Positions 7,094-15,833 are shown, counted from the stretch's first letter. The stretch is DNA of 64,000 nucleotides from JAFAHD01 sp963772515 (GCA_963772515.1 CAVYXC010000005.1:248001-312000), one strand, 5' to 3'. The notes: generated by a model from the letters alone, not told the origin. A program made the numbers and translations.

Positions 7094-9489
7094 CGCCCTG
7101 TGCTGCCGGGCGTCAAAACCAGCGTGTGCTGCGTGGCCGCAAGCACGGCGGCTTGCGAGAACGGAACCGGCGCCCAGCCGACGTCGGTGTAATCGCGCAG
7201 CTGGTCGTCGTAGTGCGGATCGCTGTACACGCCGGATTCGCCCAACGTCAGCAGCATCGACGACTGGTCGAAATCCGATAGGTCGACGACCAGGCGTTGC
7301 GACGGGCCATGATCCGGCTTGGCCGCGTACGGGGCAAAGCCGCTGCCAGGCTGCGGCACCGGCGGCAAGCTCAAGAAGCCGAGGAACCATTTGACCGAGA
7401 GCGGATGCCGGTAGATGGCGGCGTTGTGCACGCCCCACGGTTGCAGCGCGGCCACGCTGCGGGTCGCGCCAGATCCCTCGCGACTCGCGGCCTCGCGCGC
7501 CGCGTTCACAATGGCGGCTTGCACACTAGCGCGCGTGATGCCGATCTTGCTTAACCGCATATCGCCGTCCAGGGCCCTCAGCAGCGGCACGATCTTCCAA
7601 TAGTGTTCGTCGTACTTCGCGAACAACTCGGGTCCGAGGCGCGGTTCCAATAGATCGCGGGCAAGCCAGTCCTCTTCGAGGACGATGAACGTCGGGATGC
7701 GCGACGGCGCGTCCATCATGCCGTCCCAAGCTTTGAGCTGGCCGGAGAGCGCGACCATGTCGGGATCGGATGACGTTGCGAGCAGCCGCGCTGTCGACTG
7801 TGCCAAGCGCAAGCGCGGATAGTCGAAGATGTCTGCTTGAACCGCGCCGACGAGCTGCGGCGTCGCGCCGTGCATGGGCGTGAGGTCACGGGTGATGCGA
7901 TCGGCGCGGAACGGCGGCTCGAAATAGGTCGACAATTGCGGCCGGTACGACGGCGCGACCAGCTCATTGTTCGCGGTGACGATAAAGCCCAAACGCGGAT
8001 CGAGCGCGTGGGGCAGTTTGTCGAACGGCACGTCGCCGAGCCATGCATAACGGTCATCCTGGCCTTCGACCGGCACCGAGCCGTCCCCGCGCGCACGCAG
8101 CGGCACGGTGCCGGCGTCTTGATAGCCGATGTGGCCGGCGACGTCCGCATAGCCGAAGTTGAGCACCGGACCCTCAAGCTGTGAAAGCGCGGTCCGGAAC
8201 TGTTGGTAGTTGGCGGCCGTATCGAGATCGAGCAGCGAACGCGCTTGGCCCTTCCCGCGCAGTATGGTCCACGCGAGCGCGAACCCGCGCGCGCCATCGC
8301 GCCGTATCACTGGGCCATGGCGCGTCACCAGCACGTCGAGAACGACGTCGGGCTGGCCTTTGACGCCGATGCGCTCGATCCGATGCTGCGCCACGAGCCA
8401 TTTCCCGTTCGCGAGATACTCATCCGAGTCGGGCGAGCGGAAACGCTCGATATACAGGTCTTCGACTGCCTCTTCGGCGCTGGTGACGCCGAATGCGATA
8501 TGTTCGTTGTGTCCGAGTATGATGCCCGGCAAGCCAGGCAGTGTGAAGCCGCCGACGTGCAGGGTTCCGCCGCGCAGCTCCACCGTCCACCACGTGCTCG
8601 GCAACGTCCGCCCCAAATGCGTGTCGTTCGAGAGCACGGGCTTGTGCGTGGATGTGCGCGAGCCCGACACCATCCAGTTGTTGGATCCGGTACCGCGCTC
8701 GTGCCCAGTCGGATCGTCACCAAGTGCAAGGCCGTATGGAACATATGGAGCGGTCGAGTTTACTCGACCGACACCAGCGTATGGAGCGGTCGAATTCATT
8801 CGACCGTCGTATCCCGGAATATGATGTTCGAGCTTTGGGATCTGCATGTCGACCAGCGCGTCCGCGGTCTGTACGCCGAACTTGTCGACGAGCGCAGCCT
8901 TGACGTCGATGTAATACCATTGGTCGTCGAGCCGCTGCGCCATCAGCTTCGCGATGGCGTACGTATCAAGCGGCGTCCAAGGTTCCCACCCATACCCTAA
9001 CAGCTTGAACTCGATCGGTAGCGGATGCGAGGCTGCCGCCGCGTTGACCCCGGCCGCATATGCCTCAAAGGCGGCGCGCGTCGGTGCATCGAGCGCGGCG
9101 ACATCGACTTGCGCCGCGCGGGTGAGTCCGAGGGTGCGCATGTAACGATCGACATCGAGGGCGCCGGGTCCGGCGAATTCGGATAGACGGCCCTCCGCCT
9201 GCCGGCGCAGCGTGTCCATCTGCCAAAGCCGATCCTGCGCGCAGGCAAAGCCCTCGGCGAAGAGCGCGTCGTCAAGAGTCTGCGCCTCGATATGCGGGAT
9301 TCCGCGATCGTCGCGCCTGATCGAGACCGGCGCACTCAGGCCGGCGACGGTGACCGTGCCGTCAAGTCGTGGCAGCGGATCGCGGATGAACCAGGCGGCC
9401 AGCGCAACACCCAACAGCACCAGGATGAAGAGAACCACCAGCGCCACGCGCCAGAGGTTCGCTCTCGCATCACGTGTCGTGATCGACAT
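7090..9489 (-). CDS. Penicillin acylase family Ntn-hydrolase (element-bearing)
   Basis: 799-residue S45-family amidase precursor with an N-terminal membrane anchor/signal (residues 13-34). The family is cleaved into alpha and beta chains, and the beta chain starts with the nucleophile: here Ser269 in GTGSNNWMVSG. Known members hydrolyse penicillins, cephalosporins, acyl-homoserine lactones or lipopeptides; the substrate is unknown here. The DRLWQMDTLRRQAEGRLSEF block (near residues 86-105) is typical of the alpha chain. Residues about 229-249 (GRMNSTAP and GRVNSTAP) are encoded by two palindromic elements and lie just before Ser269, in the region corresponding to the spacer removed in related enzymes. 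ATG 9489 is chosen from the anchor. The start overlaps the upstream FAD gene by 20 bases. Confidence 0.9.
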   Translation of the reverse strand: MSITTRDARANLWRVALVVLFILVLLGVALAAWFIRDPLPRLDGTVTVAGLSAPVSIRRDDRGIPHIEAQTLDDALFAEGFACAQDRLWQMDTLRRQAEGRLSEFAGPGALDVDRYMRTLGLTRAAQVDVAALDAPTRAAFEAYAAGVNAAAASHPLPIEFKLLGYGWEPWTPLDTYAIAKLMAQRLDDQWYYIDVKAALVDKFGVQTADALVDMQIPKLEHHIPGYDGRMNSTAPYAGVGRVNSTAPYVPYGLALGDDPTGHERGTGSNNWMVSGSRTSTHKPVLSNDTHLGRTLPSTWWTVELRGGTLHVGGFTLPGLPGIILGHNEHIAFGVTSAEEAVEDLYIERFRSPDSDEYLANGKWLVAQHRIERIGVKGQPDVVLDVLVTRHGPVIRRDGARGFALAWTILRGKGQARSLLDLDTAANYQQFRTALSQLEGPVLNFGYADVAGHIGYQDAGTVPLRARGDGSVPVEGQDDRYAWLGDVPFDKLPHALDPRLGFIVTANNELVAPSYRPQLSTYFEPPFRADRITRDLTPMHGATPQLVGAVQADIFDYPRLRLAQSTARLLATSSDPDMVALSGQLKAWDGMMDAPSRIPTFIVLEEDWLARDLLEPRLGPELFAKYDEHYWKIVPLLRALDGDMRLSKIGITRASVQAAIVNAAREAASREGSGATRSVAALQPWGVHNAAIYRHPLSVKWFLGFLSLPPVPQPGSGFAPYAAKPDHGPSQRLVVDLSDFDQSSMLLTLGESGVYSDPHYDDQLRDYTDVGWAPVPFSQAAVLAATQHTLVLTPGSTGR
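8745..8806 (-). repeat. Palindromic element dimer inside the acylase gene
   Basis: Two 20-base palindromes, 8751-8770 (CGGTCGAGTTTACTCGACCG) and 8787-8806 (CGGTCGAATTCATTCGACCG), start 36 bases apart. Each is preceded on the plus strand by ATGGAG (8745-8750 and 8781-8786). The reading frame of the acylase runs through the whole unit without a stop. Confidence 0.92.
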
Positions 9490-10024
9490 AATACCCGCCG
9501 CGGATGCGCTGGATGATGGCGATCGCCACTTTGGCGCCGTCGCCGGCCGAGATGATCGCCTGGCTCGGGAGGCCGGTGATGCGTCCGGTCGCATAGCATC
9601 GGTCGACCACAGTCTGACCGTTTGCATCGACGCTTAGGAACTTGCTGCCGAACCCGCCCAGCTCCAAGCCGAGTGAGCGCGCGATATCAGTGCGCTTGTT
9701 GGATGCGAGCAACGCAAAATCGGCCTCGTACGTCGCCACAGCGGTTGTCGCAGTGAAGCGCTCACCGGCTCGCGCAAGCGTTCTTACGTCTTCATCGAGC
9801 AGCGCAACGCCGAACCGGTTCGCGTGTCGTCGCCCGAGCTCGAGGAGCTCCGCGCCGGGAATGCCTTCGGGAAAACCGAGATAATTGTTCACGAGCGAAA
9901 CGCGATAGAGGCTCGACTCGTGGAGATCGAAGACCGCCGCCGAAACATCAGCCCGTGCGAGAAAGAGAGCCGCGGAAACACCGGCGACGCCGCCGCCGAC
10001 GATCACGACCTGGAAGCGCTTCAT
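9470..10024 (-). CDS. Short FAD-binding protein, thioredoxin-reductase-like
   Basis: 184-residue protein with the FAD domain of the thioredoxin reductase family: VVIVGGGVAGVSAALFLARA near residue 6, NNYLGFPEGIPGAELLEL near residue 46, and a C-terminal GRITGLPSQAIISAGDGAKV flavin-contact motif. It lacks the NADPH domain and the CxxC pair, so it cannot be a complete thioredoxin reductase; a partner or alternative electron donor would be needed. ATG 10024 gives a standard N-terminus. It overlaps the start of the acylase gene by 20 bases. A full-length trxB is present separately at 28.7-29.6 kb. Confidence 0.8.
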   Translation of the reverse strand: MKRFQVVIVGGGVAGVSAALFLARADVSAAVFDLHESSLYRVSLVNNYLGFPEGIPGAELLELGRRHANRFGVALLDEDVRTLARAGERFTATTAVATYEADFALLASNKRTDIARSLGLELGGFGSKFLSVDANGQTVVDRCYATGRITGLPSQAIISAGDGAKVAIAIIQRIRGGYYVDHDT

Positions 10025-10117
10025 ATAGGCGCGCTTCTAGGGCACCAACCTCAGCTCCGCTGGAGTACACCTGCGGTCCTTTAGTCGAACGGGTTGACGT
10101 AGTGATGTCTAGAAAAC

Positions 10118-10147
10118 AAAGACCGGCGCTCAAGAGCGCCGGTCTTT
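10118..10147 (-). terminator. Rho-independent terminator
   Basis: Perfect 13-bp stem, AAAGACCGGCGCT (10118-10130) and its complement (10135-10147), with a four-base CAAG loop. On the minus strand it is followed by TTTGTTTTC, a usable U-tract. It sits just downstream of the stop of the NHL-type lipoprotein gene. Confidence 0.8.
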
Positions 10148-10167
10148 CAAGAAACCCTCCTATTGCG

Positions 10168-11219
10168 CTAGGGACCCCAAGTGATTGAGAATGGGAAGCT
10201 TACACCGTTCTGCAGCAACCCGAAATTTGAAACGCTCGCGCCACTGAACGGCACAACAAATTCGGCGATCCCAAATTCATTGGTTCCCACAGGTGGACCA
10301 GGCGGTGGCGGTGGCGCACCACCATCTCCGCCATACGGTCCCACGGTCATACCCCAAACCACCATCTCCGCCATACGGTACCCAAAGGTTGCCTGCCGCG
10401 TCGACGGTTGTGTTAAGGGATTCAACTGCGGGGCACAGCGGAGCAGCCGGGAACGTGCAGGTCGGCGGATTTATGAGAAAAACTTGGCCGATAATCGGGC
10501 CGACCGGCGACCCCGTCGCGAAGGGTGGCTTGACGATTGCCAACGTTCCGTCGGCTTGACCGGCGATCAAGTCGTCGTGCGTGTCCATGCCAACGCCGCC
10601 CGCACCCGTCGGTAGTGTTATCGTGCCAGCAGCGACGTTTACGCCATTGGCAAAAGGCGGCCGGTAGATCGTGAGGACCGATGAGCCGTAGGGAAGGTAA
10701 GATCATGTCGCCCGCTCGGTCAAACGCAACCCCGATCGGCCCGTGCGGAATTCCTATCAGCGCCTTTGCGGGCGCTTGGACCCCGGCGGTAAACGGCGGC
10801 GTCAGGACGAGGACTTGCGAGCCTCCTTCGTCCGCAGCGTACAAGTTGCCAGCGCTATCAAAAGCTAAACCTTCGATGTCGAAGGCCCCTGTTATCGGTC
10901 CGATAACTAGCGTCGGAACACTCGTCGCTGACACCGGCGACTTGTACACCGCAATCGTGTTCGCGCCCGCGTTTGACACGTAGAGGTTGCCCGCCGAGTC
11001 AAAGACTACTCCCGCGGTTTCCGCGCCCGGGATCGTAAAGCTGGGCGTCGAAGAGGCCGTGATCGGCTGGGTGAAGACCACCAAACCGTTATTGAGGTCA
11101 GCCACGTACATCCGCGCCGCCGCGGGCGGTGGAAGCTGAATGACTGGATTCTTGGAGCACCCGGCGAGGGCGGCTGCCGAAAGGGCAAACAACAATACCC
11201 GAGTCGTGAATGATCGCAC
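10168..11219 (-). pseudogene. NHL/beta-propeller-type lipoprotein, two frameshifts
   Basis: A lipoprotein signal (ALSAAALAGC lipobox) begins the product at 11219. Propeller-like repeats with the motif FDSAGNLYVSN or FDSAGNLYAAD follow. The reading frame breaks near 10699, where one extra A in GGTAAGATC shifts the frame; removing it gives MIYLPYGSSVLTIYRPPF and restores the repeats. It breaks again between 10318 and 10379, where a 22-base direct repeat 40 bases apart throws the frame; the last part then reads PPVGTNEFGIAEFVVPFSG to a stop at 10168-10170. Function is unknown, probably a surface or periplasmic propeller. Either this is a decaying gene or the assembly carries indels. Confidence 0.7.
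10318..10379. repeat. 22-bp direct repeat, copies 40 bp apart
   Basis: Two identical 22-base copies at 10318-10339 and 10358-10379 (each contains ACCATCTCCGCCATACGGT) lie in the lipoprotein gene. The 40-base offset is not a multiple of three, so loss of one unit would change the reading frame downstream. Confidence 0.85.
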
Positions 11220-11385
11220 AGATGCACTCCTTATCGTAACGCGAACTCGATATCGCGGCTCAGGCCACAGGTTCCACCGGCCGCCGCGCTTTCCTACAGA
11301 GCGGCGTTTCTGCCCGGAGCCAGGGTTTGCCTGGGTACGACCAAGCGGGACACCACCCGGACAGCTCTAAACCCGCATTGGGACC

Positions 11386-12255
11386 CTAGGCGTAGGCCTC
11401 TTGCAGGCCCGCGAGCGCTGGATCGATAGTTTCGATATCGAGGGTCGCGATCGGCGCGCTGCCCTTGAGCGTCAGCTCGTCGAACGTCGGCCGCGTTTCT
11501 TTGTAGAACACACCTAGCGGGATCTTGCCGTGCTGCATGAGCACTTCGAAGGCTCGTGCACCATTGGTCGCGTCATAGCCTTCGATGTCGCTCACATGGT
11601 AGACGTTCTCTTTGAACCACTTGTACGTGTTGACTTTATTGAAGGTCACGCACGGCGACATCACTTCGACGATCGCGAAGCCGGGGTGGCGCACCGCTTC
11701 TACGATCATCTCGACCATCGCTTTAGGCTCTGACGAGAAGGCGCGTGCGAGGAACGTGCCGCCGGCCGCGAGCGCGACCGCAAGTCCGTTGAGCGGCGCA
11801 TCTGGATTGCCCGCCGGGCTCGTGCCCGAAAGATAGCCCAGCATGCTGGTCGGCGACGACTGCCCCTTGGTCAATCCGTATGTCTGATTGTCCATGATGA
11901 TGTAGGTCATGTTCGGATTGCGGCGCACGGCATGTAAGAAATGGCCCGCACCAATAGCATAGCCGTCGCCGTCGCCGCCGGCGACGATGACGGTGAGATC
12001 ACGATTGGCCAGCTTCACCGCCGTCGCGGTCGGCAGCGCTCGGCCGTGAACGCCGTGGAACGCATAGGAGTGGAGGTAGCCGGAGATCTTCCCAGAGCAG
12101 CCGATGCCGGAGATGAACGCGACGTCCTTGGGCTGCAGCTCAAGCTCGGCGCAGGCCTGTTTGAGCGCGGCGAGCACGCCGAAGTCGCCGCAACCGGGGC
12201 ACCACCACGACGGGGTCGCGGTCGCGAAATCTTTGGGGGTCAGTTGAGTGGCCAA
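11386..12255 (-). CDS. korB: 2-oxoacid:ferredoxin oxidoreductase beta subunit
   Basis: 289-residue thiamine-diphosphate-binding subunit. Motifs are WWCPGCGDFGVL at residues 17-28, GIGCSGKISGYL near residue 50, and the ThDP/Mg motif GGDGDGYAIG near residue 92 followed by the MDNQTYGLTKGQ segment. Together with the alpha/gamma subunit it oxidatively decarboxylates a 2-oxoacid to acyl-CoA and reduced ferredoxin. 2-Oxoglutarate is the usual guess for this two-gene layout, though pyruvate is possible. The start is TTG at 12253-12255 with TAGGA upstream, only three bases after the korA stop. The preceding palindromic element lies immediately upstream of this start region. Confidence 0.9.
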   Translation of the reverse strand: MATQLTPKDFATATPSWWCPGCGDFGVLAALKQACAELELQPKDVAFISGIGCSGKISGYLHSYAFHGVHGRALPTATAVKLANRDLTVIVAGGDGDGYAIGAGHFLHAVRRNPNMTYIIMDNQTYGLTKGQSSPTSMLGYLSGTSPAGNPDAPLNGLAVALAAGGTFLARAFSSEPKAMVEMIVEAVRHPGFAIVEVMSPCVTFNKVNTYKWFKENVYHVSDIEGYDATNGARAFEVLMQHGKIPLGVFYKETRPTFDELTLKGSAPIATLDIETIDPALAGLQEAYA

Positions 12256-12258
12256 GGC

Positions 12259-14079
12259 TTATCCTACTCGGTCGAATGAATTCGACCGCTCCATATCCGC
12301 TGAGTTCGAACTGCGCTCGGGCACCACGCCATTTGCGTGCGGCACGACCTTGAGCACCGCTTCGATGATCTCGATGGGACGGAACGGGCGCCCGCTGTAC
12401 TTGAGCACGCGATGCATGTTGGGCAGTGGTCCGGTCACGTAGCGCACGAGGCGCTCCACCTGCCCGGTCATGTTGTTCTCGACGACGAAGATGTGATGCG
12501 CGAATTTCAGGAAGTCGCGCACTTCGTCTTCGGGGAAGGGCCACAGCGTGCGCAGCTGCAGGAAGCGCGACGCGATGCCGGCCGCGGCCAGGCGGTCCTG
12601 CGCCTCGGTGATCGGGCCGCGGTTGCTGCCGTAGCCGATGAACACCAGGCCTGCGCTGCGGTCCCCGTGCACGATCGCCTTGGGCAGATCCGGCCGCATG
12701 GACACGAGCTTGTGCATGCGCTTGTCCATGATCTTCACGCGGTTGCGCGCGTCTTCGGTGATCACGCCCATATCGTTGTGCTCGGAGCCCGGCACGAGAT
12801 GCATGCCGCCTTCGGTGCCAGGGATCGCGCGCGGTGAGACGCCGTCCTCGGTGAACTCGTAGCGCTTGTATTCACCGAAGGTGAGCGCGCCGTTGCGATG
12901 GAGCTTGCCGCGATCCACCGTCACCGCAGACATGTCGAGTTTGGGCGTCGTCTCTTTGCTCTGGCACAGCGCCTGCTCGCTGATGATGAACACCGGCACT
13001 TGGTATTTCTCGGCCAGGTTGAACGCCGACACGGTCAGATAAAATGATTCTTCAACGGAACCCGGCGCCAGCACCACGCGCGGGATCTCGCCATGACCCG
13101 AGAAGATCAAATGGTTGAGGTTGGACTGTTCGGTCTTGGTCGGCATGCCGGTTGAGGGACCGGCGCGCGCGCACTCGACGATGACGATCGGCGTCTCGGT
13201 CACACCCGCCAACCCGATGCCTTCGGTCATCAGCGCCTGGCCGGGGCCCGAGGTCGCGGTCATCGCGCGCGTGCCCGCGTACGCCGCGCCGATGACCATG
13301 TTGATCGCCGCAAGCTCATCTTCGGCTTGGACGACGACGCCGCCGTACTTGGGCGCGTGCTTGGCCATCCACTCGAGGATGTCGGTCGCGGGCGTGATCG
13401 GGTAGCCGGCCATGAAGCGGCAGCCGGCCGCCAGCGCGCCGTAGCCGATCGCGTCATTGCCCATCATGATGAGGCGGTTGACGTCGGGGCGCGCCTGCAG
13501 GCCGTAGCCGCTGGGCGCGTCTTTGAAATGTTCTTTGACGTAGTTCTCGCCCGCTTCGACGGCGCCGATGTTCTGACCGACGACTTTGTCGCCTTTGCGC
13601 TCGTACTGTTTGGTCACGAGCCCGCGCACGATCGCGGGGTCCATGCCGATGAGTTGAGCGATCACGCCCAGCGAGATCGTGTTGCGCACGAGTTCGAGGC
13701 CGAGATCTTGTTTGGCGATCTTCGCGAGCGGCACTTCGTAGTAGCGCACGTCGGGGCGGCGCACCGCATCGGTCAGCTGCTCGGAGGTGCTGTCGAAGAT
13801 GACAAAGCCGCCGGGGCGCATCTCGTCGATGTGCTTCTCGACGCACTCCAGGTCGAACGCGATCATCGCGTCGACGTAGTCCGCCATGCCGTAGTGCGGG
13901 CGCTCGCCCGCGCGGATGACGTAATTCGTGTGGCCGCCGCGGATGCGCGACGGAAAGTCCTTGAACGTATAGACGTCAAGGCCCATGCGCTTGAACACGG
14001 TGGCGATGAGGTCGCCGGTGGTGAGGCTGCCGTCACCGGCTTGGCCGCCGAACAGGACCTCGATGTCGTTGACGATCAC
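12259..14079 (-). CDS. korA: 2-oxoacid:ferredoxin oxidoreductase alpha subunit (gamma-alpha fusion)
   Basis: 606-residue fused subunit. Residues 1-190 form the gamma domain (VLFGGQAGDGSLTTGDLIA; DFPSRIRGGHTNYVIR). From about residue 205 the alpha pyrimidine-binding domain follows (GNDAIGYGALAAGCRFMAGY, TSGPGQALMTEGIGLAG), and the transketolase C-like domain comes last. It works with KorB and ferredoxin. The last 12 codons are odd: they read MERSNSFDRVG from a palindromic element that has replaced or extended the natural C-terminus. The preceding ERSSNSAD is encoded by the degenerate second copy. It is co-transcribed with korB. Confidence 0.92.
   Translation of the reverse strand: MIVNDIEVLFGGQAGDGSLTTGDLIATVFKRMGLDVYTFKDFPSRIRGGHTNYVIRAGERPHYGMADYVDAMIAFDLECVEKHIDEMRPGGFVIFDSTSEQLTDAVRRPDVRYYEVPLAKIAKQDLGLELVRNTISLGVIAQLIGMDPAIVRGLVTKQYERKGDKVVGQNIGAVEAGENYVKEHFKDAPSGYGLQARPDVNRLIMMGNDAIGYGALAAGCRFMAGYPITPATDILEWMAKHAPKYGGVVVQAEDELAAINMVIGAAYAGTRAMTATSGPGQALMTEGIGLAGVTETPIVIVECARAGPSTGMPTKTEQSNLNHLIFSGHGEIPRVVLAPGSVEESFYLTVSAFNLAEKYQVPVFIISEQALCQSKETTPKLDMSAVTVDRGKLHRNGALTFGEYKRYEFTEDGVSPRAIPGTEGGMHLVPGSEHNDMGVITEDARNRVKIMDKRMHKLVSMRPDLPKAIVHGDRSAGLVFIGYGSNRGPITEAQDRLAAAGIASRFLQLRTLWPFPEDEVRDFLKFAHHIFVVENNMTGQVERLVRYVTGPLPNMHRVLKYSGRPFRPIEIIEAVLKVVPHANGVVPERSSNSADMERSNSFDRVG
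12269..12312 (+). repeat. Palindromic element at the 3' end of korA
   Basis: CGGTCGAATGAATTCGACCG at 12269-12288 is followed by CTCCAT (12289-12294), the spacer ATCCGCTGAG, and TTCGA at 12305-12309. The last is the degenerate right half of a second copy, at exactly +36. It is in opposite orientation to korA, which reads it as MERSNSFDR. Confidence 0.9.
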
Positions 14080-14148
14080 GCGCGTTGCAATACCTTTCCC
14101 GGTTCACAACCTTTCCATCAGGTGGAGCGGCTTCCTGCGTGACGGCCG

Positions 14149-14961
14149 TCAGAACAGCGTCGGGGTGCTGATGTCCGGCGGCGCGTTCTCGCCGAGCCGT
14201 TGCAACAGGTCTCGGACGGTCGCCGGCGCGTGACCGGCGTAGTCGTCGCTGACATAGCCATAGATGTCGTGGAGCTCATCGCGCAGCGGTGCGAGGTTTT
14301 TGGTCCACGCTTCAAGCGACGCGGAGCGGTCAATGCGCACGCGATCGAAGTGCTCGAACGCATCATCGCTCATAAAACGCAGGTAAGCGAAGTCGGCACC
14401 GCCGCGTTGGCGCGCGAGCACGTCGGCGGCGAAGGCGACGTCGAAACGCTCGCTTTCGATCGCGGCGATCGCGAATTTCTTGTCGCGAGCCAGCGCGAAG
14501 AGCGCGTCGTCGAACCAGCCGGCGTCGCGCAGTTCAAGCGCGACGCGCATGTCATCGGGCAGATGCGTCTCGAGAAATTCGAATAGCCGGCTACGATTGG
14601 TCGCGTTTGGCGCGAAGTCGGGCGGACATTGCAGCAGGATCGCGCCGAGCTTCGGGCCGAGGGCGCGCGCGCGTTCGACGAAAAATCCGAAATACTCGCT
14701 CACATCCTCGAAGCGGCGCTTGTGCGTCACTTCGCGCGGCACTTTGAGGGCGAAGCGGAAATCGCCCGGCACGGCCGCCGACCACTCGTCCACCGTGGTC
14801 GCGCGCGGTCTGCCATAGAACGTCGAGTCGACCTCGACCGTTGGAAGCGAGCGCGCATACTCCGCAAGCATCGCCTTTGGACCGGTGCCGACCGGATAGA
14901 ACGGGCCGACCCAGTCCTTTTCTTGCCATCCCATGGCGCCAAGCCGGATGCGCGCACTCAT
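14149..14961 (-). CDS. DUF72 (YecE-family) protein
   Basis: 270-residue TIM-barrel-like protein of the DUF72/YecE family. Recognised by GAMGWQEKDWVGPFYP at residues 8-23, YARSLPTVEVDSTFYGRP near residue 35, FRFALKVPREVTH, ILLQCPPDFAPN near 107, and the C-terminal YGYVSDDYAGHAPATV. The biochemical role of this widespread family is not established. The start at 14961 is followed upstream by an intergenic palindromic element and the divergent PhzF-like gene. About 70 bases separate its stop from the korA start; I see nothing notable in that gap. Confidence 0.9.
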   Translation of the reverse strand: MSARIRLGAMGWQEKDWVGPFYPVGTGPKAMLAEYARSLPTVEVDSTFYGRPRATTVDEWSAAVPGDFRFALKVPREVTHKRRFEDVSEYFGFFVERARALGPKLGAILLQCPPDFAPNATNRSRLFEFLETHLPDDMRVALELRDAGWFDDALFALARDKKFAIAAIESERFDVAFAADVLARQRGGADFAYLRFMSDDAFEHFDRVRIDRSASLEAWTKNLAPLRDELHDIYGYVSDDYAGHAPATVRDLLQRLGENAPPDISTPTLF

Positions 14962-14976
14962 ACTCAGCAGATGTCC

Positions 14977-15002
14977 ATGGAGCGGTCGAATTTATTCGAC
15001 CG
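14977..15002 (-). repeat. Intergenic palindromic element copy
   Basis: ATGGAG (14977-14982) plus CGGTCGAATTTATTCGACCG (14983-15002) lies between the divergent DUF72 and PhzF-like genes. In element orientation the palindrome is followed by CTCCAT and a diverged spacer that still contains GCTGAG. Confidence 0.9.
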
Positions 15003-15046
15003 CCTGCCAAAGGACGGCCAGCCAAAGCGAAGCGAAAGCGGCACGC

Positions 15047-15829
15047 ATGAAGATTCCGTTGTATCAAATCGATGCCTTCACCAGCCGCGTGTTCGGCGGC
15101 AATCCCGCAGCCGTCTGCCCGCTCGATACGTGGCTGCCGGATGCGACGATGCAGTCGATCGGGCTGGAGAACAATCTGTCGGAGACTGCGTTCATCGTGC
15201 CTACAGGATCCGATTACGCCATTCGCTGGTTCACGCCGGCGTGCGAAGTCGATCTGTGCGGGCACGCCACGCTTGCCAGCGCCTACGCGCTCTTCAACAT
15301 CCTCGAGCCGTCGCGCACGTCGGTGACATTCTCGTCCAAGAGCGGCCCGCTGCAGGTCGCCAAGCTGGACGAGACGATCGTTTTGAACTTCCCCGCGCGG
15401 CCCGGGGTGCCGTGCGACCCGCCCGCCGGCCTGCTCGAGGCGCTCAACGTCAGACCTGAGGCCGTCTTGAAGGCCGCCAACTATATGGCGGTATTCAAGA
15501 GCGAGGCCGAGGTGCGGGCGCTCAAGCCCGACATGGCCCGGCTCGCCGCCATCGACGGTGTGCGCGCGTTTATCTGCACCGCACCCGGTGACAGCGCCGA
15601 CTTCGTGTCGCGCTTTTTCGCGCCCAAACAGGGCATCCCGGAAGATCCGGTCACGGGCTCGGCCCATTGCACGCTGATCCCGTATTGGTCCAAGCGCCTC
15701 GGACGCAACCCGCTGCGCGCGTTGCAGCTCTCAGCGCGCGGCGGCGAGCTCTTCTGCGAGGATCTCGGCGACCGCGTCGGCATCGCCGGCCGCGCGGCGC
15801 TCTACTTAGAGGGCGCGATCCACGTCTAG
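15047..15829 (+). CDS. PhzF-family isomerase/epimerase-like protein
   Basis: 260-residue protein of the PhzF/diaminopimelate-epimerase-like fold. Family motifs are YQIDAFTSRVFGGNPAAVC at residues 5-23, NLSETAFIV (catalytic Glu near residue 46), the GHATLASAYALF loop near 76, and a C-terminal FFAPKQGIPEDPVTGSAHC. Most members have no assigned substrate, so phenazine synthesis is not implied. ATG 15047 is preferred because it gives the standard N-terminus; a longer reading to 14933 would run through the palindromic element. It ends 4 bases before mutY. Confidence 0.9.
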   Translation: MKIPLYQIDAFTSRVFGGNPAAVCPLDTWLPDATMQSIGLENNLSETAFIVPTGSDYAIRWFTPACEVDLCGHATLASAYALFNILEPSRTSVTFSSKSGPLQVAKLDETIVLNFPARPGVPCDPPAGLLEALNVRPEAVLKAANYMAVFKSEAEVRALKPDMARLAAIDGVRAFICTAPGDSADFVSRFFAPKQGIPEDPVTGSAHCTLIPYWSKRLGRNPLRALQLSARGGELFCEDLGDRVGIAGRAALYLEGAIHV

Positions 15830-15833
15830 CACG

